Assembly (NCBI RefSeq): GCF_900168065.1
Contig: NZ_FUZZ01000001.1
Location: 62,001-126,000 of the forward strand
Direction: 5' to 3'
Length of the DNA stretch: 64,000 nt
Source of the DNA: Chitinophaga ginsengisegetis
Lineage (GTDB): Bacteria; Bacteroidota; Bacteroidia; Chitinophagales; Chitinophagaceae
Shown in pieces: positions 44,798-54,900 of this stretch. The notes under the pieces are model-generated. The model saw only the letters and a list, made by a program, of their open reading frames with translations. It was not told where the DNA came from and did no database searches. The position numbers were made by a program, and so were the translations under genes. How positions within the stretch are numbered: position 1 is the stretch's first letter; every line of letters begins with the position of its first letter.

Positions 44798-46495
44798 ATG
44801 AAATTGTTAAGCCGAGAGGTTGCAGTCCTGGCAGGGTGTGTTGCATTGATGACTGCATTTACAACAAATACTGAAGCGCAGAGTAAACCCCAGATACCCA
44901 AAAACTGGCAGTTGTTGAGTTACGATACCGACAGTGTATTTGGTACGTCAACAGAAAAGGCCTATAAGGAATTGTTAAAAGGGAAGAAAAGTACACCTGT
45001 TATTGTGGCGGTGATCGACTCTGGTATTGACACCACGCATGAAGATCTCAAAAGCATACTGTGGACCAACACCCGCGAAATTCCAGGTAACGGCAAGGAT
45101 GACGACCGTAACGGATATGTGGACGATATTCATGGCTGGAACTTCCTGGGTGGTAAAGACGGCAGCAGCCTGAAAGAAGACTCTGAAGAAGCCGCCCGTG
45201 AATACTACCGCTACAAAAGCCTTTATGGCAACCCGGATTCCGCACTGGCAAAAGATTCAAAAGAATATGCCATCTGGCAGCAGTTGCAGTCGAAAATTGA
45301 GAAGCCCAATTCCCAGTTTAAGATGCAATACAAAAGCATGTCGAAGCTCCAGGAAAACGTGAACAAATGTGAATCCATCCTGAAAACCTACCTGGGCAAG
45401 GATGATTTCAATGTAGCCCAGCTGGACAGTATTCAAACAACCAACCAGGATGTATTGCTGGCGCGTAATTTCATGAGCCGTTTGCTGAAAAGCGCCGGTG
45501 ATGAACCCGCTACTTTCGGCGAGTTCAAAATGGAATTCGACGAATACATGAATGAACTGAAGCGTAAGGCAGAAAGTACAGAAGTAGCGCCAAACGCCAA
45601 CAGGGAAAGGATTGTAGGCGACAACCTCGACGATATCAACGATAACAAATACGGCAACAACGACGTGATGGGTACCTTTGGTTTCCACGGTACGCACGTT
45701 TCCGGTATCATCGCAGCCGCCAGGAACAATGGCGTAGGTATGGACGGCGTGGCCGACAATGTGCGCATCATGGCGGTAAAAGCCGTACCGGATGGCGATG
45801 AAAGAGATAAAGATGTGGCCCTGGCCATCCGTTATGCGGTAGACAATGGCGCACAGATCATCAATATGAGCTTTGGCAAGCCGTTCTCGCCTCATAAGGA
45901 TTGGGTGGATGCGGCTATTAAATATGCAGAAGAAAAAGGCGTATTGCTGATACACGCAGCCGGTAACGACGGCAGCAACAACGACTCCGTTGCCAACTAT
46001 CCTAACCCCAATTACCTGGATGGCACCATTGCCACCAATGTGATTACTGTAGGCGCAAGCAATACAGGATTGGGCAACGATAAAGTGGCTCCTTTCTCTA
46101 ACTATGGTAAGAAAAGCGTGGATCTTTTTGCGCCTGGTGTGCAAATCTACTCTACTATTCCGGGTGGCAACAAATACGGCAGCGCCAGCGGTACCAGCAT
46201 GGCCAGCCCTGTGGTAGCGGGCGTAGCAGCACTGGTACTCTCCTATTATCCGGAACTCAGCGCCAGGCAGCTGAAATATGTACTGGAAAAAAGCGCAACA
46301 CCATTACCGGGTGGTACTGCTGAAGTAAATAAACCAGGTACATCTGATGAAAAGGTAAATTTTGCGGATCTGTCTATCACCGGTGGAATGATCAATGCCT
46401 ATGAAGCATTAAAGCTGGCGGCTACTATCAAAGGTGAAAATGTGAAAGGTAAAAAACAGCACAAGGCAAAAATAAAGGCTATCAAAAAGAACTAA
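44798..46495 (+). CDS. S8 family subtilisin-like serine peptidase
   Basis: 565 residues from the ATG at 44798 (an in-frame TTG two codons earlier is less likely). A signal peptide covers about residues 1-28 (TNTEAQ). The catalytic triad is complete: Asp74 in AVIDSGID, His300 in FHGTHVSGI and Ser467 in SGTSMASP. The oxyanion Asn is in LIHAAGNDGSNND. Asp and His are about 225 residues apart because of a helical, charged insertion (about 130-275), against 30-60 in classic subtilisins; such insertions occur in Bacteroidota S8 proteins. A Lys-rich tail ends the protein and no T9SS sorting domain is seen, so it is probably periplasmic. Confidence 0.93.
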   Translation: MKLLSREVAVLAGCVALMTAFTTNTEAQSKPQIPKNWQLLSYDTDSVFGTSTEKAYKELLKGKKSTPVIVAVIDSGIDTTHEDLKSILWTNTREIPGNGKDDDRNGYVDDIHGWNFLGGKDGSSLKEDSEEAAREYYRYKSLYGNPDSALAKDSKEYAIWQQLQSKIEKPNSQFKMQYKSMSKLQENVNKCESILKTYLGKDDFNVAQLDSIQTTNQDVLLARNFMSRLLKSAGDEPATFGEFKMEFDEYMNELKRKAESTEVAPNANRERIVGDNLDDINDNKYGNNDVMGTFGFHGTHVSGIIAAARNNGVGMDGVADNVRIMAVKAVPDGDERDKDVALAIRYAVDNGAQIINMSFGKPFSPHKDWVDAAIKYAEEKGVLLIHAAGNDGSNNDSVANYPNPNYLDGTIATNVITVGASNTGLGNDKVAPFSNYGKKSVDLFAPGVQIYSTIPGGNKYGSASGTSMASPVVAGVAALVLSYYPELSARQLKYVLEKSATPLPGGTAEVNKPGTSDEKVNFADLSITGGMINAYEALKLAATIKGENVKGKKQHKAKIKAIKKN

Positions 46496-46507
46496 TTCAA
46501 TCAGTAT

Positions 46508-46557
46508 AAAAAAGGGCGGGAATTTTATCTTTTAAGATAAAATTCCCGCCCTTTTTT
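46508..46557. terminator. Bidirectional terminator with a 24-bp perfect stem
   Basis: The arms 46508-46531 and 46534-46557 are fully complementary, with GGGCGGG/CCCGCCC at the base, an A-run on one side and a T-run on the other. It serves the convergent subtilase and DUF4870 genes. Confidence 0.92.
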
Positions 46558-46564
46558 TATGTAA

Positions 46565-46975
46565 TTATTTAACGAGACGAACGCTTAGCGGATACTTGTA
46601 AGATTCGCCCTTATTGGCTTTCACGGCAGCAATGATACTAAAGATCACATTCAGCAACCATAATACACCGAGCAGGTTTGTCCAGCCCCATGTACTATAA
46701 AACTCCCCTCTTGCATGACGCCAGAAGCTGGTAAGCGACCAGAAGCCGGTTACAATATTATTGATCAGGTTTACAATCACCGCTGCAATACTCAGGGTGA
46801 TCTGAAAATTGATCGCTTCTTTTCCCTGGTTATCTACAAAAGTTGATTCATTCCTTTTGATAAGCCAAAAAACAAGTACGCCAATGATGTTACCGACGGT
46901 AGGTAATATCAGCATACCAATAATTCCCCCCAGGTGTACAAGGGTTCCCCAGGTTCGTTCATCATTCTGATTCAT
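46565..46975 (-). CDS. DUF4870 (Tic20-like) membrane protein
   Basis: 136 residues with three or four membrane helices. The N-terminal ERTWGTLVHLGGIIGMLI, a central WLIKRNESTFVDNQGKEAINFQITL and a C-terminal ANKGESYKYPLSVRLVK are hallmarks of DUF4870 proteins. A Trp-rich insert (about 78-97, WSLTSFWRHARGEF) lies between helices. Function unknown. The gene is single, between a strong terminator and rnpB. Confidence 0.85.
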   Translation of the reverse strand: MNQNDERTWGTLVHLGGIIGMLILPTVGNIIGVLVFWLIKRNESTFVDNQGKEAINFQITLSIAAVIVNLINNIVTGFWSLTSFWRHARGEFYSTWGWTNLLGVLWLLNVIFSIIAAVKANKGESYKYPLSVRLVK

Positions 46976-47044
46976 AAAATAGAGATTAAATATAATGCGG
47001 GAAGTTAACAGCTTATTTCAGGATATCAAAAAAGAGAAGAAAAA

Positions 47045-47420
47045 AAACTACAAACCTGTAAGCCGGATTCTGTTTCTGCCCCGGCAAGCCGGGACAGATT
47101 GCTATCATTTATCTGCGACAACGTTCGCACGTTGTCTGTATCTGCCTACCCTCGGTCATCGGGCGAGCAGCCCTCAATCGACCGTATACATGGCATTTCA
47201 GCACGCAAGGTTTACCCGCACAAACAGTTACCTGCCTGCACCGTGGGCTCTTACCCCACATTTTCACCCTTATCTGCCGAAGCAGACGGTTATTTTCTGT
47301 GGCACTTGCTGTTCCCGGTTTGCACCGGGACCCACCCGTTAGGTGGTGCGTTGCTCTGCGCTGTCCGGACTTTCCTTCCCACTGAACAAGTCAGCGAAAC
47401 GATAGCACGGTTTGTAGTTG
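47045..47420 (-). ncRNA. rnpB: RNase P RNA (class A)
   Basis: Read on the minus strand, the universal 5' core GGAAAGTCCGGAC appears near 47380, CAGAGCAAC and GGGTGGG follow, then GTGCCACAGAAA (about 47300), and the 3' core ACAGAATCCGGCTTACAGG lies near 47060. The ends pair as helix P1 (AACTACAAACC at 47419-47409 with GGTTTGTAGTT at 47055-47045), followed by a T-run that completes a terminator. The length of about 376 bases is normal. It is the catalytic RNA maturing tRNA 5' ends. Two open frames on the opposite strand across this region are spurious. Confidence 0.95.
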
Positions 47421-47443
47421 AAGCGCGAAGGTAAATAAAAATA

Positions 47444-48493
47444 TTACCTAAACGTTATTTCTGTAGCCCCATAGCCGTATTTGGCGTGATATTGATTTAC
47501 AAAGCTGGCTACTTCCGGCGTTTGTTTCAGGATCTGGTGAATTTCGTCTTTGAGCTTTCCCTTTCCGATACCATGAATCACGATCAGGTTATGCTGATGA
47601 TGACTGATAGCCAGTTCCAGGTAACGCTGGAAGGCATTGAGCTGTATAGCCAGGATGGCAATGTTGCTCAGCCCTTTCCAGTTTTTTTCGAGTGCCTCGA
47701 TGTGCAGATCTACTTCTTGTTTAGGCTCCAGCGAAGTTTCGGGCTGCAGCTGTATTTTACTTAACAGGCTGGCAAAGTTTCCTGATCCAACGGTGGCAAT
47801 GGGTGCTTTCTTTTTTGCCTGTTCCGCCGGTGCCGGTGGTTCGGGATCTTTCTCCGGAAATTTATCAAACAGCGGGTAAGTGATAGTAGCTTCTGCTTTG
47901 GTACGCAGTTGCTCCAGCTGTACAAACATCTGTTTGGGCTTGATCTTCCAGGTTTTCTTTACAGAAGTCGCCAGCTTGGGCTGTGGCTCTTTCAGGAAAA
48001 ATGTAAACTCAAACCGCGGATTATCATTCAGCGATTCAAAGATAAGATCAGCGAGATAGAAGTGATTATAAGGGTGTATTTCGTTCTTGATTTCCAGGTC
48101 CAGCTGGTTATTCAGCCATATCTGGAAATAGAAGCGCATGGCATGCGGCGTATCATTAAACAGGTGAAACTTCATCAGCTTCACGGTTTCATCGTATCCA
48201 TCCATCTGGTATACCGGCAAAACAGACAGGAACATGCCCTTATCTGTTTTAAACACTTCATACTTGCTTCTGTCTACTTTGATTTCGTCGCCGGGAATCA
48301 GTTTTGGCTTTTCTTTGACCAGTTTCTGCTGGGTAAAACGATGGAAATAAGGGAAGTCGATCTGATCCAGGTACACCGGAAAAGACGTTCCTTTCACCTC
48401 TATCATAACCATATTATCATTCACAATGTCAACAACCGTTCCTTCTTCTTTTGAACTCAACAACAAGATGTTGTCGCCTTTTTGGTATTTCAT
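47444..48493 (-). CDS. DUF2027/Smr domain protein
   Basis: 349 residues. The N-terminal part (GDNILLLSSKEEGTVVDI and GTSFPVYLDQIDFPY) and middle match the Bacteroidota DUF2027 family. The C-terminal about 90 residues form an Smr (MutS2-like) domain with EVDLHIEAL, LIVIHGIGKGKLKDEI and YGYGATEI. Smr domains cut or bind branched DNA or RNA. A proline/lysine linker (about 228-240) joins the two. I chose the ATG at 48493 rather than an in-frame TTG at 48514 because a -7 box (48519-48512) overlaps the latter. Confidence 0.87.
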   Translation of the reverse strand: MKYQKGDNILLLSSKEEGTVVDIVNDNMVMIEVKGTSFPVYLDQIDFPYFHRFTQQKLVKEKPKLIPGDEIKVDRSKYEVFKTDKGMFLSVLPVYQMDGYDETVKLMKFHLFNDTPHAMRFYFQIWLNNQLDLEIKNEIHPYNHFYLADLIFESLNDNPRFEFTFFLKEPQPKLATSVKKTWKIKPKQMFVQLEQLRTKAEATITYPLFDKFPEKDPEPPAPAEQAKKKAPIATVGSGNFASLLSKIQLQPETSLEPKQEVDLHIEALEKNWKGLSNIAILAIQLNAFQRYLELAISHHQHNLIVIHGIGKGKLKDEIHQILKQTPEVASFVNQYHAKYGYGATEITFR

Positions 48494-48511
48494 AATTGCA
48501 TTCTTCAACTG

Positions 48512-48519
48512 CAAAAATA
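48512..48519 (-). promoter_or_regulatory. Bacteroidota-type -7 box of the Smr protein gene
   Basis: Minus-strand TATTTTTG fits TAnnTTTG and is 18 bases before the ATG at 48493, supporting that start. No clear -33 element. Confidence 0.45.
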
Positions 48520-48637
48520 GAATATTGAAGGGATATGCGTGGAAGAGATTTAAAGATTTGCCTGATCAGGCGGAGACACAGCTCCTTATTGCCATTAAAA
48601 TGGTAACACTCACCTGCACGGCTATATGAAGAAAGCG

Positions 48638-49102
48638 TTATTCAGCGTACTTCCTGGTCCTTGTTTTTTCGGGATGCCGCCGCATGTAGTCGTCTACCGA
48701 AATGCGGCCACTGCCTTCTATCAGGAAGAAGATCAGCAGGAACAGCACCAGTAAGGAAATACCCATGACCGGGTATACCGTAAACAGCCCTGTTGGAGAA
48801 TGAACAAAAAATACAGCCCCCAGCAATACCGGGATATTCACCAGCGCAGAAACCCTTGTAAGCAATCCCATAGCGATGAACAGCCCTCCTACTGTGTGTG
48901 CGAATACAACATAATGTCCCAGTAATATGGACAGTGTGGCCAAAGCCGGGCTCTGGTTAATCATGGAAAGCAGTGCGTCCCTGTCCTGTACAAACCGGAC
49001 GCCTACATACATGAGAAATACCCCCAGCAGAATGCGAACCACACTCAGCCAATTCGGGTGATGTGTATCACCCCAGTGTTCAACCCGTTGTAGCATGTTC
49101 AT
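48638..49102 (-). CDS. DoxX family membrane protein
   Basis: 154 residues with four membrane helices. LSVVRILLGVFLMYVGVRFVQDRDAL, HYVVFAHTVGGLFIAMGLLTRVSALVNIPVLLGAVFFVH and a basic C-terminus fit the DoxX/SURF4-like family. Members act in membrane redox or sulfur chemistry, but the role here is unknown. It follows the permease gene by 47 bases in the same direction and may be co-transcribed. Confidence 0.85.
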   Translation of the reverse strand: MNMLQRVEHWGDTHHPNWLSVVRILLGVFLMYVGVRFVQDRDALLSMINQSPALATLSILLGHYVVFAHTVGGLFIAMGLLTRVSALVNIPVLLGAVFFVHSPTGLFTVYPVMGISLLVLFLLIFFLIEGSGRISVDDYMRRHPEKTRTRKYAE

Positions 49103-49149
49103 AAAATATAAATTTTAAGATCAAAGAGCTACCCTGAAGTTACGAAGAT

Positions 49150-50784
49150 TTACGCTTTTGTGGCCAGCTTACTGTTGGTATAGCTGTAGAGGAAATAGAT
49201 GGTTAATCCTACCGCGAGCCATACCGAGAAAACGATCCAGTTTTTAAGCGCTATTTCTGTCATCAGGTAAAAACAGCTGAGCATCCCCAGAACCGGTATC
49301 AGTGAGAGCTTGCGGGTGAGTGAGAAATAAGAAAGTGCAATGGTAACGAGCACAAATATGTAGAAGGGAATATTATGTTTCCATACCTCCCAGCCGCCGG
49401 CGAAGGAAAGTTTTGTCATGATTTCCTTACTAAACAGGAAAACGAGTACCACTATAATGCCCGGAACGATAAACTGGCCGTTGATATAAGGCAGCTGAAA
49501 CCGTTTTACCGTTGATTTTTCCTCCCTGGGTAAAATGAGTACACCGCCGCAAACCAGGATAAAGGCAAACAGGGTACCGATGCTCGTCAGATCCGTAACG
49601 ATGGTCAGGTTCAGGAAAAGCGCGGGAATACCCACCAGGATACCCGTGATAATGGTAGCGAAAGATGGCGTTTTAAACCGGGGATGTATTTTGCTGAAGC
49701 GCTTCGGCAGCAGGCCATCGCGGCTCATGCTCATCCAGATACGCGGCTGGCCGATCTGGAAAACCAGCAGTACGCTGGTAGTGGCCACCACGGCGCTCAC
49801 AGAAATGAGATAACTGATCCAGGGCAGGTTTACCTGTGTGAAAACATAAGCCAGCGGGTCGTTTACCTTCAGGTTATAATACGGCACCATGCCGGTGAGC
49901 ACAAATGAGATCAAGATATAAAGTACGGTACAGATAATCAGGGAATAGATCATGCCTTTGGGCAGATCCCGCTGCGGGTTGGCGCATTCTTCGGCCGTGG
50001 TGCTTACCGCGTCAAAGCCGATATAAGCGAAAAATACGGCCGATACCCCCTTCAGCACACCAGAGAACCCATTGGGCATAAAAGGGTGCCAATTGGCCTT
50101 ATTTACGTAAAAGAAGCCTACTACAATCACAAACAGTATCACCAGGATCTTCAGGGCCACCATAAAGTTGGCACTTCTCTTACTTTCCTGGATGCCTACA
50201 TAGGCCAGGTAAGTCACCAGCAGTACAATCAGAAACGCCGGGAGGTTCACAATGAAGGGGATGCCTGCAATATGCGGCGCCGCGGCAATGGTTTCGGGAG
50301 TAGCGCTGTCGTAGTTACTGGCCAGCCAGTCGGGTAAACTGAGGCCGATACCACCTAAGAGGTTATTGAAATATCCGCTCCAGGAAATGGCTACGGCGAT
50401 ATTACCGATGGCATATTCCAGGATCAGGGCCCAGCCGATCACCCAGGCGGCCAGTTCTCCGAAAGTAACGTAAGAGTAAGTGTAAGCGCTGCCGGATACC
50501 GGTACGCGGGAAGCAAATTCTGCATAGCAGAGTGCGGAGAATCCGCAGGTAACTGCTGTAATCACAAAGAGCAGGGAAACGCCTGGTCCGCCGTGGAAAG
50601 AGGCTTCGCCAATGGTGGAAAAGATCCCGGCCCCGATAACCGCTGCAATTCCCATAGCGGTAAGGTCTTTCACCTTCAACACCTTATTCATCCCCCCTGT
50701 TTCATGACCATCTGACAAACCGTCTTTGGCATCTTTAATAATGGCAGTAAGTGATTTTTTCCGAAACAGCGAATTTGACGACAT
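49150..50784 (-). CDS. APC-family amino acid permease
   Basis: 544 residues with about 13-14 membrane helices. The N-terminal part LTAMGIAAVIGAGIFSTIGEASFHGGPGVSL holds the GAGIF-type substrate loop of APC transporters, and AVFFAYIGFDAVSTTAEECANPQRDLPKGM is typical of the cationic amino acid transporter (CAT/YfnA) subgroup. It probably imports amino acids with protons. The exact substrate is not readable. A palindromic repeat element lies upstream of its start. Confidence 0.9.
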   Translation of the reverse strand: MSSNSLFRKKSLTAIIKDAKDGLSDGHETGGMNKVLKVKDLTAMGIAAVIGAGIFSTIGEASFHGGPGVSLLFVITAVTCGFSALCYAEFASRVPVSGSAYTYSYVTFGELAAWVIGWALILEYAIGNIAVAISWSGYFNNLLGGIGLSLPDWLASNYDSATPETIAAAPHIAGIPFIVNLPAFLIVLLVTYLAYVGIQESKRSANFMVALKILVILFVIVVGFFYVNKANWHPFMPNGFSGVLKGVSAVFFAYIGFDAVSTTAEECANPQRDLPKGMIYSLIICTVLYILISFVLTGMVPYYNLKVNDPLAYVFTQVNLPWISYLISVSAVVATTSVLLVFQIGQPRIWMSMSRDGLLPKRFSKIHPRFKTPSFATIITGILVGIPALFLNLTIVTDLTSIGTLFAFILVCGGVLILPREEKSTVKRFQLPYINGQFIVPGIIVVLVFLFSKEIMTKLSFAGGWEVWKHNIPFYIFVLVTIALSYFSLTRKLSLIPVLGMLSCFYLMTEIALKNWIVFSVWLAVGLTIYFLYSYTNSKLATKA

Positions 50785-50832
50785 TGGCTAAGGAATTACG
50801 TTTACAGTTGTCTTTAAATTTAATGAATATGA

Positions 50833-50934
50833 TTGTCTTGTTCTCTAAAAAACAATAATGCTGATTGCCCTGATTAAATCTTTCAGAAAAAATCAATGCA
50901 ATCAGCAATATCACTTTCATCCTGAATAAGACAA
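50833..50934. repeat. Imperfect palindromic intergenic element, copy A
   Basis: A 102-base inverted repeat whose ends read TTGTCTT and AAGACAA. The arms are about 48 bases and roughly 65-70% complementary, with the best block TGCTGATTG/CAATCAGCA. The right arm, read on the minus strand (TTCAGGAT, then TGCTGATT), resembles the left arm of the element at 57325-57490, so the two belong to one family. No coding potential. Confidence 0.65.
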
Positions 50935-50966
50935 GCGCGAATATAATGCGAATTTGAATACGAACC

Positions 50967-51938
50967 TTATTGCTGACGGTTTAAGAGGTAGTTAGCCACT
51001 TCCATCAGTGCGGCCTTGCGGTTAGACAGCACCGCCACATTATCCAGGCTCTGGAAAGCCAGCTGCTGGAAGCGTTCTTTTTCCTTCTCTGCCCATTCAT
51101 CTACTTTACAGCTGCGGAATAATGCCAGTACCCGTTCCACTTTATCGGCCGGCGACGTTTCCATCAGCATTTTCAGCTCCGCCCGTTGTTCCGGGGTACA
51201 CAGTTCCAGCGCCTTCAGGAGCAGGAATGTTTTTTTATTAACGAGGATGTCTCCCCCCTGCTGTTTGCCAAATTTTTCGGGGTCGCCAAAAGCATCCAGG
51301 TAGTCGTCCTGGATCTGAAAAGCGATACCGATATTTTTACCAAAGGAATAAATATGCTGCTGGTTGCCTTCGCCGGCCCCGCCTATGATAGCGCCCAGCT
51401 GCAGGCTGGCGGCGAGCAACACGGAGGTTTTAAGCCCGATCATATGTACATAATCGTCGTACTGCACCTTTTCGGGCTCCATGCCTTCAAAGTCCATGTC
51501 GAGCTGCTGCCCTTCACATACTTCAATGGCGGCTTTATTAAATACGGAGATGATCTTTTGTTTGTAGTGTGTTTCTATCTTGTTCAGGCGCTCATATACA
51601 TAAATGAGCATCACATCACCGGCCAGGATGGCTGCAGGTTCACCATATACCGTATGAACGGTGGGTTTACCGCGGCGAATCGGCGCTTTATCCATGATAT
51701 CATCATGCAGTAACGTAAAATTATGAAACAGTTCTATCGCACTGCCCACCTCAAATGCATCCGTACGCAGGTCGTCAAATAATTCGTTCCCCATCAGGCA
51801 CAGTACAGGGCGGATCCTCTTTCCGCTTATTCCCAGGATATGGGACGCTGCATTGTATAGTTTACTGGGCTGTTCCGGAAACTGTTGTTTTTCAAAATGC
51901 TGACTAAACTGCGCTGTTAAATCTTTGAATGAATGCAT
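50967..51938 (-). CDS. Polyprenyl (isoprenyl) diphosphate synthase
   Basis: 323 residues of the trans-prenyltransferase family. The first Asp-rich motif is LLHDDIMDKAPIRRGKPTVH (about residue 81) and the second is FQIQDDYLDAFGDPEKFGKQQGGDI (about residue 206). It condenses IPP with an allylic diphosphate to make a longer isoprenoid (geranylgeranyl or longer). The product length is not predictable with certainty. Last gene of a minus-strand operon, 20 bases after rnr. Confidence 0.94.
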   Translation of the reverse strand: MHSFKDLTAQFSQHFEKQQFPEQPSKLYNAASHILGISGKRIRPVLCLMGNELFDDLRTDAFEVGSAIELFHNFTLLHDDIMDKAPIRRGKPTVHTVYGEPAAILAGDVMLIYVYERLNKIETHYKQKIISVFNKAAIEVCEGQQLDMDFEGMEPEKVQYDDYVHMIGLKTSVLLAASLQLGAIIGGAGEGNQQHIYSFGKNIGIAFQIQDDYLDAFGDPEKFGKQQGGDILVNKKTFLLLKALELCTPEQRAELKMLMETSPADKVERVLALFRSCKVDEWAEKEKERFQQLAFQSLDNVAVLSNRKAALMEVANYLLNRQQ

Positions 51939-51958
51939 TGCTGTTGGCTCGTGTTTTA

Positions 51959-54900
51959 TTATTTACTCTTTTTCTTTGACTTGCTTTTATCAGCTGCCTT
52001 CTTTGCCGGTGCGGCTTTTTTAGGGGCAGCTTTTTTGGCTGGTACTGCTTTTTTGGCTACTGGTTTTGCAGCAGCTTTCTTCGCGGGTACTGCCTTCTTA
52101 GCAACCGGTTTAGCGGCAGCTTTCTTTGCAGGTACGGCTTTCTTAGCTACTGGTTTAGTAGCAGCTTTCTTCGCAGGTACTGCTTTCTTAGCTACTACTG
52201 GTTTTACAGCAGCTTTCTTCGCGGGTACTGTCTTCTTAGCAACCGGTTTAGCAGCAGCTTTCTTAGCAGGTACCGCTTTCTTCGCTACTGGTTTAGCAGC
52301 AGCTTTCTTCGCAGGTACCGCTTTCTTTGCTACCGGTTTTGCAGCAGCTTTCTTAGCAGGTACCGCTTTCTTAGCAGCCGGTTTAGCAGCAGCTTTCTTC
52401 GCGGGTACTGCTTTCTTTGCTACCGGTTCAGCAGCAGCTTTCTTCGCAGGTACCGCTTTCTTAGCAGCTGGTTTTGCTGCAGCTTTCTTTGCGGGTACTG
52501 CTTTCTTAGCAGCCGGTGCTGGTTTTGCAGCTGCTTTCTTCGCAGGTGCTTTAACTGCTGGTTCCTGTTTAGCAGTCGTTTTCTTAACAACCACTTTTTC
52601 AGCCACCGGCGCGGGAGCTGGTGCTGGTGCAGGAACTACCGGTACTGGTTTTTCTTCCGCTACCTTTTCAGTCACTTCTTTCTTCGGTTTCTTTTTATGC
52701 ACAGGCGCTGGTGCCGGTGTTGCCAGTACTGCAGGCGTTTCTGGTGCATCCGGTGTTACCGGTACCACATGCGTTTCCACGATCACCTGGTCAACAACCG
52801 GTAGTGGCTTGGGTTCGCCGAGCGATACTTCCGGCGCCCTGTGAGGTGCTTTGGCTTCCTGTTCCCAGGGCTTATAGCGTTGTTTGTCTTTTTTCTTCTT
52901 CCGGTCCTCACGACGATCATCACGACGGTGATCTCCACCTTTACGGTCATCGCGGCGGTCTTCCCGGCGTTTATGCTGGAACGGAGCGGCAGCAGGTGTG
53001 CCGGTGCCGGTCAGTTCATCTTCCAGGTCGTAGTCCAGCTGGCGTTTGGCCAGGCTGGCCGCCACCACGCGGATACTCACTTTTTCGCCTATACGAAACT
53101 TGCGGCCGGTGCTTTGGCCCACGAGGGAATACTCTCCTTCATTATATTGGAACTCTTCTCTTTTATTCAGGTTGTGAATGCTGATCAGTCCTTCGCACTT
53201 GGTGTCCACTGTTTCCACCCAGAAGCCGAAATGCGCTACGCCACTGATCACGCCATCGAAGGTATGACCAATGAACTGCTGCATGTATTCCACCTGTTTG
53301 TATTTGTTACCGGCGCGTTCTGCTTCCATTGCCTTACGTTCCATTTCAGAGCTGTGTTTGCACTTCTGCTCCATCTGCTTGTCGGGACGCACGCTGTTAG
53401 CGAGGCATTCCGCCAGTACGCGGTGCACCAGTACATCAGGGAAACGGCGGATGGGGGAAGTGAAATGGCAGTAGTCCTCGAAACCAAGACCATAGTGCCC
53501 CACATTATTCACCGTATAAATGGCTTTGGCCATTGTACGGATGCCCAGCGTTTCCAGCACCGGTTGTTCCGGTTTGCCTTTCACCTGTGCCAGCATTTTA
53601 TTGAAAGAGCTGGCAATACTTTCCGGTGTGCTGAGATCGAACTTATAACCGAATTTTCCGGCGAACAGTGCGAACACTTTCAGCTTTTCCGGATCGGGCG
53701 TATCATGCACACGGTAAGGGAACGGGATAGGCTGTTTATTGATCCGCAGCTTGCCCACATATGCAGCAATGGTCTTATTGGCCAGCAACATAAACTCTTC
53801 GATCAGCTGGTGCGCTTCTTTGCTTTCTTTGATGACAATACCAATAGGCTTGCCGGTTTCATCGAGTTTAAAGCGTACTTCCTGTGAGGAGAAGTTAATG
53901 GCGCCATGCGCAAAACGCTGTCCACGCAGGGTTTGGGCGATGCGGTTTAACAACATCACTTCATTCTTATACGGACCGTCAGATTTGCCTTCTATGATTT
54001 CCTGTACTTCTTCGTAGGTAAACCGGTGATCAGAATGGATCACAGTGCGACCAATCCAGTGCTGCTTCACCTCTCCTTTTTCGTTCATCTGGAACATGGC
54101 GGAGAAGGTCAGTTTATCTTCGTGCGGACGCAGGGAACAGAGTTCGTTGGAGATCTTTTCCGGCAGCATCGGTAATACACGGTCGGGCAGATACACAGAG
54201 GTAGCCCGTTTATCGGCTTCTTTATCGAGTTCGGTGCCAGGCAGTACATAATGACTTACATCCGCAATATGCACTCCCAGTTCATACAAACCGTTTTTCA
54301 GTAACCGGATGGAGATGGCATCGTCAAAATCTTTGGCATCCACCGGATCGATGGTCATGGTGAGGATTTTGCGGATATCTTTCCGTTTACCTACTTCTTC
54401 TTCAGAAATATTTTCCTGGATGGTATCCAGTTCGGCTATTACCTCTTTAGGGAAGCTGAGGGGGAATCCTGCTTCAATGAGGATTTCCTTCATGGCCAGG
54501 TCGTTGGTATCGCTGGCATCCAGGATTTCCACGATTTCGCCTACGGGTTTGCGTGATTTTTCTCCCCACGCTACTATTTTCACCACGGCTTTATCGCCGC
54601 TTTTCGCTTCTCCGAGGGAGTTAGCGGGGATATAAATATCCGGCATAAACAATCCTTTTTCGGGGATGAGGAAAGCAAAGCTTTTGCTGACCTGCAGGGT
54701 ACCGGTAAATTCGGTTTTATTTCGTTTAAGGATGTCCGTTATGATGCCTTCCATGCGGCCGTCGTTATGGGCTGCTTTCAATACATCCACCAGTACTTCA
54801 TCTTTATCGAGGGCGGTATGCAGGTTCTTCTGCTTCACCATGATGTCTTTGGTAAGGCCATCCACGATCACAAAGGCCATTCCGGACCTTGTTACTTCCA

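Noticed and set aside
45257..46144. 295-codon minus-strand frame opposite the subtilase
   Set aside because: Antisense to the catalytic domain of a clear S8 peptidase, with no recognisable motifs.
46995..47434. Two overlapping plus-strand frames (115 and 111 codons)
   Set aside because: They cover the RNase P RNA gene, whose conserved cores and P1 helix are clear on the minus strand.
50735..50920. 61-codon minus-strand frame upstream of the permease
   Set aside because: Overlaps the permease start and the palindromic element; composition follows the repeat.
52005..52545. Regular 45-bp repeats considered as a CRISPR array
   Set aside because: The whole unit repeats, there are no unique spacers, and it is in frame within rnr.
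51933..52844. 303-codon plus-strand frame of FFAGTAFLATGLAA-type repeats
   Set aside because: It is the complement of the Lys/Ala-rich rnr tail; low complexity and fully explained by the real gene on the minus strand.
52841..53887. 348-codon plus-strand frame opposite rnr
   Set aside because: Lies antisense to conserved RNase R domains and has no family motifs.
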